From Lysinibacillus sp. PLM2 (lineage in GTDB: Bacteria > Bacillota > Bacilli > Bacillales_A > Planococcaceae): a stretch of DNA of 64,000 nt. The notes under the pieces are model-generated. The model saw nothing but the letters and a program-made list of their open reading frames with translations, had not been told where the DNA came from and searched no databases. This document shows, piece after piece, positions 36,772 to 44,621 of this stretch. The stretch is from positions 2,988,001-3,052,000 of the forward strand of contig AP025689.1 in the NCBI GenBank assembly GCA_023168345.1, read 5' to 3'. The first letter of the stretch is position 1, and every line of letters begins with the position of its first letter. A program made the translations under genes and the position numbers.

Positions 36772-38287
36772 CTTTTTCTCCCCCAGTCGCACAAACCATA
36801 ATTTTTTCTTGTGTTGCTTCCCCCCGAGTAAATTCACCAGTAATACGACCGTGGCTCATCACGATAATGCGGTCCGACATCCCCAATACCTCTGGCAACT
36901 CCGATGAAATCAACACAATTCCTACACCTTGCTGTACTAACTCATTCATAATTTTATAGATTTCATATTTTGCCCCAACATCAATACCACGTGTTGGTTC
37001 GTCTAAGATTAATAGTTTAGGATTATTCATTAGCCATTTACTTAGAACAATTTTTTGCTGATTACCACCACTTAGCTTACCTACCTCAACATCTAAATTG
37101 GCTGCTTTCAGCTTCATGCGGCTCGTCAATTCTTTTGCCTCTTTTACCTCCAACGCCTGGTTAATCATTTTTAGTTTCATCACCTTATTTAAGGCGATAA
37201 GAGTCGTATTTTTCGTAATGTCCATACCCAGTACAAGCCCATATCGTTTACGATCCTCGGATACATAGGCTAGACCCTCACGTATTGCATCTGAAGGCAC
37301 TTTTATATTTGTTTTTTTGCCGTTGATTGTAACGGTTCCTTGCTTTTTCCCAGGCAGCCCACCAAATAGACTAATAAACAATTCGGAACGTCCCGCACCC
37401 ATTAACCCGGAAACGCCCAAAATCTCTCCCTTTTTCACATGGAAATTAATATCCGCTACAACCTTTTTTCCATGTTTATCAAAAGAAGTATAGTCTTCAA
37501 CACATAAAACTTTTTCATCACTAATAGGATGAGGCTCGTAAGGGAACAGCTCTGTCAGTTCACGACCGACCATTTTTGTAATGATTTTATCTTCTGTCAT
37601 CTCCGTGATTGGATCTGTGGAAATCGTCTTACCATCTCGTAAAATCGTAACGGAATCTGCTAGTTCCATAACTTCACTTAGCTTGTGAGAAATGTAAATG
37701 CATGACACACCTTGTTGTCTGAGTTCATTTAATAATTTCACCAATACAGCCACGTCACTTTCTGTTAACGCTGCTGTCGGCTCATCTAAAATTAAAATAT
37801 CCGTTTTTTTCATTAAGGCTTTGGCAATCTCGACTAGCTGCTGCTTCCCCACTGTTAATTCTTTTACAGCCATTTGAGGATCAACTTGTAAGCCGACCTT
37901 TTGCAAGGCAATAATGGCTTGTTTGTAAATTTCATTCCAATTAATGATTGGTTGGCGCATTAAGTCATGACCTAAAAATAAATTTTCAGCAATCGATAGT
38001 TCTTCAATCAATGCAAGTTCTTGATAAATAATCGCAATCCCTGCATCCTGCGATTCTTTAATATTCTTAAAACGCATTTCTTGATGGTTAATGAAAATGC
38101 TTCCCGAATATGTACCATGTGGATAAACGCCACTTAATACCTTCATTAAAGTTGACTTTCCCGCGCCATTTTCACCACAAAGCGCATGAATCTCACCTTT
38201 ACGAACAGAGAACGTTACATTATCAAGCGCTTTTACTCCAGGGAATTCCTTCGTGATGCTTTTCATCTCAAGAGCAAATGACTCCAT
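36764..38287 (-). CDS. xylG: Xylose ABC transporter ATP-binding protein XylG, tandem ATPase
   Basis: A 507-residue double ATPase. Domain 1 has Walker A GENGAGKST, signature LTVGKQQLVEIAKAL and Walker B ILILDEPTAAL. Domain 2 has the degenerate loop GLMGAGRSELFISLFG, signature LSGGNQQKIVLSKWL and LLILDEPTRGIDVGAKYE. The sequence following ALCGENGAGKSTLMKVLSG (YPHGTYSGSI) is typical of XylG and distinguishes it from RbsA. It is separated from xylF by a 347-bp gap holding an interspersed repeat, and overlaps xylH. Confidence 0.93.
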   Translation of the reverse strand: MESFALEMKSITKEFPGVKALDNVTFSVRKGEIHALCGENGAGKSTLMKVLSGVYPHGTYSGSIFINHQEMRFKNIKESQDAGIAIIYQELALIEELSIAENLFLGHDLMRQPIINWNEIYKQAIIALQKVGLQVDPQMAVKELTVGKQQLVEIAKALMKKTDILILDEPTAALTESDVAVLVKLLNELRQQGVSCIYISHKLSEVMELADSVTILRDGKTISTDPITEMTEDKIITKMVGRELTELFPYEPHPISDEKVLCVEDYTSFDKHGKKVVADINFHVKKGEILGVSGLMGAGRSELFISLFGGLPGKKQGTVTINGKKTNIKVPSDAIREGLAYVSEDRKRYGLVLGMDITKNTTLIALNKVMKLKMINQALEVKEAKELTSRMKLKAANLDVEVGKLSGGNQQKIVLSKWLMNNPKLLILDEPTRGIDVGAKYEIYKIMNELVQQGVGIVLISSELPEVLGMSDRIIVMSHGRITGEFTRGEATQEKIMVCATGGEKVV

Positions 38288-38354
38288 AATTTCCCCTCAC
38301 TAACGTCTTGTATTTTGACAATTTGAGATTAGTAGAATGTAAATTTTAAAATAA

Positions 38355-38617
38355 GAGGCTGGGACAAAAGTGAGAAATCTGCTATTCAAGTACAAACTGA
38401 TTAGCAGATTTTGGCATTAAAATTATGTTACTTTCCACTTCGGCGGACGCTTTCCGCGGGCGAGCTTCGAGCCTCCTCGAGCTTCGCTCTGCGGGGTCTC
38501 GAACTGCTCTTTTCTCCCGCAGGAGTCGCCGCCTACGTTCCAAGCAACAAATAGTCATAGCAAATAATTACAACCTTTAATATAAATAAATTTTGAAATT
38601 ATTTATTTCCCAGCCTG
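38355..38617. repeat. Interspersed GAGGCTGGGA repeat element with GC-rich core
   Basis: The element is bounded by AGGCTGGGA (38356-38364) and its exact complement TCCCAGCCT (38608-38616). It contains a hairpin AAATCTGCTA / TAGCAGATTT (38375-38411) and a GC-rich core (about 38438-38545, CTTCGGCGGACGCTTTCCGC to GCAGGAGTCGCCGCCTACG) unlike the AT-rich surroundings. Elements starting GAGGCTGGGACAAAA are widespread repeats in Firmicutes. It fills the gap between xylF and xylG and starts 18 bp after the xylF stop, so it could act as a terminator-attenuator that raises binding-protein mRNA over the rest. Confidence 0.7.
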
Positions 38618-38634
38618 TTTAATATGAAAATTAA

Positions 38635-39744
38635 CTATGGACGTTCACTCTCTGGCACGTTTTTGTATACATCTTCATAAGAATGGAACTCATCTGCAAT
38701 GATTGTATCCATAATGTCATCTTTACCAACGGATATTGGATCTAGCTTAATGTAAGGCACATCAACTACACCGTTATTTACTGTTGCATCGCCCTGCACT
38801 TCTTCACCTTTTGCCAGCTGTACCGCTACTTCGGCACTCTTCTCAGCAATTGTTTTAATTGGTTTGTAAACAGTCATAGTTTGTAAGCCTTCTGCAATAC
38901 GTTGAACACCTGCTAAGTCAGCATCTTGACCAGAAATAAGTACTTTTCCCGCTAAACCTTGTGCATCTAACGCTTGAATAGCACCACCTGCAGTGTTGTC
39001 ATTTGAAGCAACTACTACATCGATGTTATTTTGGTTAGCCGTTAAAGCATTTTCCATAATTTTTAATGCTTCGTTTGCATCCCAATTGTCAGCCCATTGA
39101 TCACCGACAATTTTAATGTCACCCTTATCTACTAATGGTTGAATAATATTCATTTGTCCTTCACGGAACATTTTTGCGTTGTTGTCAGTTGGTGAACCAC
39201 CCATTAAGAAATAGTTCCCTGTTGGTTTTAAGTTTACTAAGTATTCCGCTTGCATTTCCCCTACGCGTACATTATCAAATGATACGTATGCAGCGATTTC
39301 AGCGTTGTTGATTAGACGGTCATACGCCAATACTGGCACACCCTCTGCATTCGCCTGCTCTACAACTGTTGATAATGAATCAGAGTTAATCGCAATGATC
39401 ACTAATACATCGATGCCTTGTGAAAGCATGTTTTGAATTTGTGATAATTGTTGTGCTTCATCACCATCTGCTGATTGTACGATTACCTCTGCCCCTAATT
39501 CCTCTGCTTTTGCGATAAAGAAATCACGGTCATGTTGCCAACGCTCTAACGTTAAGTCAGAAACCGATAAACCAATTTTCAAGCTATCATCCTTGTCTGT
39601 ACTCTCTACGTTGTCTGTGTTTGAGCTACTGTCAGTAGTTGTACTTGAACTTGATCCTGCACCTGAATCTTGACCACATGCGGCTAAAACTAAAACTGCT
39701 AAAAGCATGACAAACAAAAAATGAAACCCCTTACATTTCTCCAT
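38635..39744 (-). CDS. xylF: D-xylose-binding lipoprotein XylF
   Basis: A 369-residue substrate-binding protein. The ATG at 39744 (MEKCKGFHFLFVMLL) with GGGGG about 9 nt upstream is preferred over a frame that starts 8 codons earlier. The lipobox is LVLAAC, followed by a Ser/Thr-rich linker. The binding domain shows IGLSVSDLTLERWQHDRDFF, VIIAINSDSLSTVVEQANAE, VPVLAYDRLI, YFLMGGSPTDNNAKMFREGQ and GQDADLAGVQRIAEGLQTMT, all typical of XylF. It is the first gene behind the XylR-controlled promoter. Confidence 0.94.
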   Translation of the reverse strand: MEKCKGFHFLFVMLLAVLVLAACGQDSGAGSSSSTTTDSSSNTDNVESTDKDDSLKIGLSVSDLTLERWQHDRDFFIAKAEELGAEVIVQSADGDEAQQLSQIQNMLSQGIDVLVIIAINSDSLSTVVEQANAEGVPVLAYDRLINNAEIAAYVSFDNVRVGEMQAEYLVNLKPTGNYFLMGGSPTDNNAKMFREGQMNIIQPLVDKGDIKIVGDQWADNWDANEALKIMENALTANQNNIDVVVASNDNTAGGAIQALDAQGLAGKVLISGQDADLAGVQRIAEGLQTMTVYKPIKTIAEKSAEVAVQLAKGEEVQGDATVNNGVVDVPYIKLDPISVGKDDIMDTIIADEFHSYEDVYKNVPESERP

Positions 39745-39795
39745 TGAAAATTTCCCCCTTATTCCCAATTAATGTAATATACTGTAATTTAAAGT

Positions 39796-39823
39796 TATAA
39801 TAACATGACTATAAAACTTTGTC
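39796..39823 (-). promoter_or_regulatory. Promoter of the xylose operon
   Basis: On the reverse strand TAGACA (39818-39823, one mismatch to TTGACA) and TATTAT (about 39795-39800) are about 17 bp apart. The -35 box lies within the left arm and spacer of the XylR operator. Confidence 0.6.
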
Positions 39824-39842
39824 TATTGGGTAAACAAAGTTT
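39814..39842. promoter_or_regulatory. XylR operator
   Basis: Perfect 9-bp arms AAACTTTGT (39814-39822) and ACAAAGTTT (39834-39842) with an 11-bp spacer, the layout of xyl operators in Bacillaceae (TTTGT/ACAAA arms). It lies between divergent xylF and xylR and would control both. Confidence 0.85.
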
Positions 39843-39906
39843 ATTTTATACTTTTCATCTTCTGCTTTATGACAATATAATAATGTTTAGGAGAGTGAGG
39901 GACACC

Positions 39907-41070
39907 ATGTCTTGGAACCAGAAAATTGGAAAAAAGCTAAATAAAGAATTAATACTACAGCAAGTTTTGCTGAAGTCGCATATATCTCGCAATGAAATTA
40001 TTGAGAATACGAATTTAAAAAAAGCAACAGTTGCAAATCTTGTAAAAGAGTTAATTGAGGAGCAATTTATTGTAGAGGCTGGAAAAGAAGAATCCACTGG
40101 CGGTAGACGTTCCTCTTTGCTAAAACTGAATGAACGAGCTGGTTATGCACTTGGCATCGACATCGGGGTAAACTATTTACGCGGTATTGTGACGAACTTA
40201 GATGGTGAAATCGTCTTTGACATCCAGCAGGAAATTACAGACAATGCTTTTGAAAATTATTTTAAAAAAATTATTCAGATGATTCACATTCTAACAGAGG
40301 AAGTCCCGAAAAGTCCCTATCACATTATTGGATTAGGAGTTGCGGTTCCCGGCACAATTGCAATGGATGGCACGATTATTCACGCACCAAACTTAAGATG
40401 GCAGAACATCGATTTAGTACAGCAGCTAAAATCGTATGTCGACTATCCACTTTACATTAGTAACGAAGCGAATGCTGGTGCCTTTGCGGAGTTTTCATTT
40501 ATTCATAATATGCAGCACCAAAATATGCTGTTTGTTAGTATTGGTTACGGAATCGGGGTCGGTATCATCATAAACGGGGAACTATATCATGGTGAACTTG
40601 GATTTTCTGGGGAAAATGGTCACATGATTATCCAAATGGACGGGAAAACATGTAAATGTGGACGCATTGGCTGTTGGGAAGCCTACGCTTCAGAATACGC
40701 GTTTATACAGGAAGCAGAAAAAGCCCTAAATGTGACGGATATGAGCATCGAAAAAATACTTCCGTTATATGCAAGTAATCACAACTTACAAAAGGTTTTC
40801 ACTGATATAGGACGCTATATTGCCATCGGGTTAATGAATTTAATCTATACATTCAACCCTTCGAAAATTGTCATTGGCAATCGAATTACATTACTTCAAA
40901 ACTATATTAAAAAAGAGATTTTCCACACGTTTCAATCTCAATCGAGTAGTTCCTACATCATAGACCAAACGGAAATTGAATTTTCAACCCTTCAGGATAA
41001 AGCAATTGTGGTAGGAGCTGCTTTAATCGCGATTAATCAGTTTTTACAGCCGTCTAAGCTTGGGAGTTAG
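39907..41070 (+). CDS. xylR: Xylose repressor XylR (ROK family)
   Basis: A 387-residue regulator starting at MSWNQKIGKKLNKE (GAGGG 5 nt upstream of ATG 39907). The N-terminal winged helix (SRNEIIENTNLKKATVANLV) is followed by a ROK sugar-kinase-like domain: YALGIDIGVNYLRGIVTNL, a GLGVAVPG motif, and GENGHMIIQMDGKTCKCGRI leading to the zinc-binding CxCGxxGCxE motif. Family XylR proteins repress xylose genes and release DNA when xylose binds. It is divergent from xylF with the operator between them, and a strong terminator follows. Confidence 0.94.
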   Translation: MSWNQKIGKKLNKELILQQVLLKSHISRNEIIENTNLKKATVANLVKELIEEQFIVEAGKEESTGGRRSSLLKLNERAGYALGIDIGVNYLRGIVTNLDGEIVFDIQQEITDNAFENYFKKIIQMIHILTEEVPKSPYHIIGLGVAVPGTIAMDGTIIHAPNLRWQNIDLVQQLKSYVDYPLYISNEANAGAFAEFSFIHNMQHQNMLFVSIGYGIGVGIIINGELYHGELGFSGENGHMIIQMDGKTCKCGRIGCWEAYASEYAFIQEAEKALNVTDMSIEKILPLYASNHNLQKVFTDIGRYIAIGLMNLIYTFNPSKIVIGNRITLLQNYIKKEIFHTFQSQSSSSYIIDQTEIEFSTLQDKAIVVGAALIAINQFLQPSKLGS

Positions 41071-41148
41071 TTGAATTGCATTATTGTTTCCTTGAAAATA
41101 ACAATTGTAATGGCTGTTGAGTACATAATTTACTAGAATAAAGAATTC

Positions 41149-41190
41149 TTGAGAAGGTTTGTGTCGAAACAACCTTCTCAAACTATTTTT
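41149..41190 (+). terminator. Intrinsic terminator of xylR
   Basis: TTGAGAAGGTT (41149-41159) and AACCTTCTCAA (41171-41181) form a perfect 11-bp stem, followed by ACTATTTTTATT. Confidence 0.88.
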
Positions 41191-41235
41191 ATTAGTTGCG
41201 AGACAAACAGTTTTTACCTCTTCCCCCCAGGCTAG

Positions 41236-41441
41236 TGTACCCCATCCCAAACATGTCGCTTCAAATACAATTTTAGATGCTTGTCCATCTAACATCGTTA
41301 CTTTCATTAGTCATTCAAGATGTGTTAAAAAACTAGTGAGAATATGTTCTAACTCTCCTTAGAATTCACAGCGTTTATAACGGTCATAGGCAATCATTGT
41401 GCGTTTCCTTTACTTACATCAAAAGCTATAACATGCTTCAT
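41236..41441 (-). pseudogene. Relic of an IS110-family transposase (N-terminal fragment)
   Basis: On the reverse strand, ATG 41441 opens MKHVIAFDVSKGNAQ, then the frame shifts to MIAYDRYKRCEF, hits a stop, continues as GELEHILTSFLTHLE, hits another stop, and continues as MKVTMLDGQASKIVFEATCL. These pieces line up in order with the start of IS110-type transposases (MKHVIAFD, the CEF-x-GELEH segment and DGQ-x-x-IVFEAT). Frameshift, stops and absence of the DEDD remainder show a dead fragment. It lies in the gap between xylR and tctB. Confidence 0.7.
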
Positions 41442-41864
41442 TTTATCTACTTCTCTTTACCAATCCTAGAAGTCTCACATTGTCTTACCTTTTTCCCTTT
41501 TTTAGACACGATTTCTTGGACCCATCCTACTAAACTGTTCAAATAAGCGCGTGAACATGGTCTGTTTTTAAACGGATTACATGGTCCCTGATACTAGTTG
41601 ATCTCCTTCACTTCTACTAAAAAAAATAGTAGCACAAACGACGGCCTTGGTTCGTGCTACTAATGTTAGTATGTTTTCTACGTTCGATTGGTTTTGATGC
41701 ATAAAAGCTAGATCACAAAGCGTGATTCGTAAAATTCCCTTAATTTGCTCTTCATGCCATATGGTCAGCCATTAATGAAGTCAGGGACATGATTCCTTAA
41801 CCAAGACATCTATTCGTGAATTTTATGAACAAAATGTATTTTTTGTTGTTTTTATTCTTTAAAT
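41442..41864. other. Gap with decayed sequence
   Basis: No intact gene. A hairpin at 41627-41662 (TAGTAGCAC / GTGCTACTA) with an A-run beside it looks like a reverse-strand terminator. A reverse-strand stretch at about 41620-41760 reads through without stops (including EEQIKGILRITLCDLAFMHQ) and may be a decayed gene fragment, but I cannot name it. The 5' region of tctB begins near 41860. Confidence 0.4.
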
Positions 41865-41878
41865 TGAAAACGGTTACA
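41865..41878. promoter_or_regulatory. cre site upstream of tctBA
   Basis: TGAAAACGGTTACA matches the cre consensus TGWNANCGNTNWCA at all positions. It lies 66 bp before the tctB start. Almost the same sequence occurs before tctC (47380-47393), suggesting shared CcpA control. Confidence 0.7.
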
Positions 41879-41943
41879 AATTTATTGATAACAATTACTA
41901 TATTAAATACATTACATATCTATTGCTAGAAAGGAGGACAATT

Positions 41944-42390
41944 ATGACAATCGCAAGACTTATCGTTCCGTCTATTTGTATTCTAATAGGTGTCGTTTAC
42001 TTACTCATGACAATAAGTTTACCTGATGCTCGTCTTGGTGATGCTGATGCACCTAAATATTTCCCAATGATGGTGGCAATTTTCTTTATCGTCATGAGTA
42101 TTGTGTACTTTATTAAAGAGTATTTAGCTCATTACGACGTTAGTGAAGATATAAAGAAAGTGTTCAAAAAAGATACGTTAATTTTGATTATTGCTACTCT
42201 AGTATTCTCACTAATTTACACTTTAATTTTTGAGCGTTTAGGCTACTTAATTTCAACAATTTTATTCTTAGGTGCACTTTTATTCTTAATTAATAAAAAC
42301 AAGTGGATTACAAATATTCTAGTTTCTGTTCTATTCAGCATAGGGACCTGGTATGTATTCACACAATTATTAGCGGTAAGTTTACCGTAA
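41944..42390 (+). CDS. tctB: Tripartite tricarboxylate transporter small membrane subunit TctB
   Basis: A 148-residue protein with four hydrophobic spans (about residues 5-25, 38-57, 78-100, 105-140) and the TctB-type segment LGDADAPKYFPMMVAIFFIV near residue 31. AAAGGAGG lies 6 nt before ATG 41944; a frame seven codons longer overlaps that site. TctB is the small membrane partner of TctA in sodium-driven, binding-protein-dependent uptake of tricarboxylates. tctA follows 29 bp later. The binding protein TctC is encoded 5 kb downstream, not adjacent as usual. Confidence 0.88.
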   Translation: MTIARLIVPSICILIGVVYLLMTISLPDARLGDADAPKYFPMMVAIFFIVMSIVYFIKEYLAHYDVSEDIKKVFKKDTLILIIATLVFSLIYTLIFERLGYLISTILFLGALLFLINKNKWITNILVSVLFSIGTWYVFTQLLAVSLP

Positions 42391-42419
42391 ACATATGATT
42401 TGAAACTGGAGGTGAAAGT

Positions 42420-43913
42420 ATGGATTTTCAAGGATTATTAGAAGGCTTCCTAACAGTTATGCGTCCTGAAAATATTTTATATGTAGTTTTTGGTGGCTTT
42501 TTAGGAACGATTGTAGGTATGCTTCCTGGGCTAGGACCAGCTACTGCCATCGCTGTATTAATTCCGATTACATTCGGGATGGACCCAATTAGTGCCTTAA
42601 TTTTAATGGCGACAATTTATTACGGGGCGATGTATGGTGGATCATTAAGTTCGATTTTAATTAACACACCTGGAGATGGTTCTGCGGTAGCTGCAACTTT
42701 CGATGGGTACCAAATGGCCAAACAAGGTCGGGCGGGACAAGCTATTGCCATTACAGCAATCGGCTCACTAATCGGTGGTGCATTTGCAGTATTTGGTTTT
42801 ATCTTATTAGCAGAGCCATTAGCAAGCTTTGCGTTACAGTTTGGGCCAGCTGAATATTTCTTATTAATGTTATTCACATTATCAGCCGTTGTATCCTTAT
42901 CGATGGGGAATATTATTAAAGGATTTATCTCTATGGGTATCGGTCTGATTATTAGTACAGTTGGGATTGACTTACAAAGTGGTGTAGACCGATTCACATT
43001 CGATAATGTTTTACTATCAGACGGGATAGATTTCCTAGTTGTTATTATTGGTATTTATGCAGTCGGTGAAATTTTATACAATTACTTAACGATTAACAAT
43101 CCAATAGATCAGAAAACAAAGTATGGTAAAGTGTGGATTTCAAAACAAGATTGGAATGATTCAAAATGGGCGATGTTCCGCGCTTCCCCAATCGGTTTCT
43201 TAATCGGTATTTTACCTGGTGCAGGTGGCTCAATTGCTTCATTAATGTCTTACACGACTGAAAAGCAATTATCGAAAAATCCAGAGAAGTTTGGCAAAGG
43301 GGCAATAGAAGGTTTAGCAGCCCCTGAAACTGCGAACAACTCGGCTGCAGTTGGGGCGTTCGTTCCATTATTAACAATGGGTATTCCTGGTTCTGGAACC
43401 ACAGCTGTGATGTTAGGAGCCCTAATTATGTTAGGGGTTAAACCAGGTCCATTATTATTTGAAAACGACCCAAATGTTGTATGGAGCTTAATTAATGCCC
43501 TGTTCTTCGGGAATATTTTCTTATTTTTAATTAATATTTTCATGGTTGGTGTATTCGTTAAAGTATTAGATATTCCTGCGCGTGTTCTGTTACCAATTAT
43601 CTTAATTTTAGCATTCATCGGAGCTTATACGATGAACTATGTCATCGTTGACTTCTATATTCTATTAATCTTCGGTATTGTAGGATTGATCATGAAAGTG
43701 TTGGACTTCCCAATTGCACCGCTAATTTTAGCAGTAATTGTCGGGTCTGAAATGGAACAAAATTTTAGAAAAAGTATCGTAGCTTCAAAAGGTAGTATGG
43801 ATATTTTCTTCAGCTCTCCTATCGCGATTACTTTAGTATGCTTAATCGTTTTATCGTTAGCATATCCAATATACATGTCATACCGTCAAAAGAAACGTTT
43901 AAAATCTCAATAA
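42420..43913 (+). CDS. tctA: Tripartite tricarboxylate transporter large membrane subunit TctA
   Basis: A 497-residue permease with about eleven to twelve spans. The two conserved family stretches are visible: GTIVGMLPGLGPATAIAVLI near residue 30, and GFLIGILPGAGGSIASLMSY near residue 257, with YGGSLSSILINTPGDGSAVA and VPLLTMGIPGSGTTAVMLGA. A GGAGG site precedes ATG 42420. It forms the channel with TctB and receives substrate from TctC. A perfect hairpin follows the stop codon. Confidence 0.93.
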   Translation: MDFQGLLEGFLTVMRPENILYVVFGGFLGTIVGMLPGLGPATAIAVLIPITFGMDPISALILMATIYYGAMYGGSLSSILINTPGDGSAVAATFDGYQMAKQGRAGQAIAITAIGSLIGGAFAVFGFILLAEPLASFALQFGPAEYFLLMLFTLSAVVSLSMGNIIKGFISMGIGLIISTVGIDLQSGVDRFTFDNVLLSDGIDFLVVIIGIYAVGEILYNYLTINNPIDQKTKYGKVWISKQDWNDSKWAMFRASPIGFLIGILPGAGGSIASLMSYTTEKQLSKNPEKFGKGAIEGLAAPETANNSAAVGAFVPLLTMGIPGSGTTAVMLGALIMLGVKPGPLLFENDPNVVWSLINALFFGNIFLFLINIFMVGVFVKVLDIPARVLLPIILILAFIGAYTMNYVIVDFYILLIFGIVGLIMKVLDFPIAPLILAVIVGSEMEQNFRKSIVASKGSMDIFFSSPIAITLVCLIVLSLAYPIYMSYRQKKRLKSQ

Positions 43914-43916
43914 GTT

Positions 43917-43946
43917 AAAAGCTGATACAATCTTGTATCAGCTTTT
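43917..43946. terminator. Bidirectional terminator between tctA and the response regulator gene
   Basis: AAAAGCTGATACAA (43917-43930) and TTGTATCAGCTTTT (43933-43946) are perfectly complementary around 2 nt. The right arm overlaps the stop codon of the convergent response regulator gene. Confidence 0.92.
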
Positions 43947-44621
43947 AATTAACTTCACAATATATTTGCGTTCCGGCCTTCCGACGATGCCATAAACGAG
44001 CTCTGCCTTAATTTCGTTTGTAGATACTAAGTATTCTAAATAACGACGTGCTGTTGTTCTAGAAACGCCCATTTTTTCAGCCATTTCTTCTGTAGTTATA
44101 TAGTCGGTAAAGTCTTTTAATATATTGCGAGCATTTTCAAGTGATAGCGGGTCAATTCCTTTTGGATATTGAGGTTTTTCTGTATGAACTTCATTAGTAA
44201 AAATTGAGTCAATAAAAACTTGATTGATTTCAACTTGGTTTTCGATAAGCATCTTTTTTTGTGCGTAATTTTGTATTGTTTGCTGTAGATTTTCAAACGT
44301 TAAAGGCTTAATGAAGTAATACAATACACCATATTTTAAACACTGTTCAACATGTGCCTTCTCCGTAGAAGCACTAATGACAATAATATCGATATTCGGA
44401 AACTTACTACGGATAATTGGAATAAGATCAATGCCAAGTTTATTTGGGATGTAAATATCGAGCAAGATTAAATTTACTTCTTTATTTTTTTGAAGGAAGT
44501 TTATTACCTCATCACCGGAACCAACAGTACCAATGACATTTACTTCTTTAATTTTGTTAAGTAGCTGCTGATGTATGGCAGCGATTCGAAAATCATCCTC
44601 CACAATTAGTACTTGAATCAT
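43938..44621 (-). CDS. CitB/DcuR-type response regulator
   Basis: A 227-residue two-component regulator. The receiver domain has the acidic pair (VEDDFRIAAIHQQL), the phospho-acceptor Asp in NLILLDIYIPNKLGID, the Ser/Thr in IIVISAST and the Lys in YYFIKPLTFENL. The C-terminal part carries a helix-turn-helix of the CitT/DcuR kind (TTEEMAEKMGVSRTTARRYL, then GRPERKYIVK). It overlaps the kinase stop codon by 4 bp. With the kinase it should activate transport and catabolic genes of the adjacent tricarboxylate cluster. Confidence 0.92.
   Translation of the reverse strand: MIQVLIVEDDFRIAAIHQQLLNKIKEVNVIGTVGSGDEVINFLQKNKEVNLILLDIYIPNKLGIDLIPIIRSKFPNIDIIVISASTEKAHVEQCLKYGVLYYFIKPLTFENLQQTIQNYAQKKMLIENQVEINQVFIDSIFTNEVHTEKPQYPKGIDPLSLENARNILKDFTDYITTEEMAEKMGVSRTTARRYLEYLVSTNEIKAELVYGIVGRPERKYIVKLIKS

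Noticed and set aside
41044-41307. 87-residue reverse ORF
   Set aside because: Its first part belongs to the IS110 relic; the rest crosses the xylR terminator and resembles nothing.
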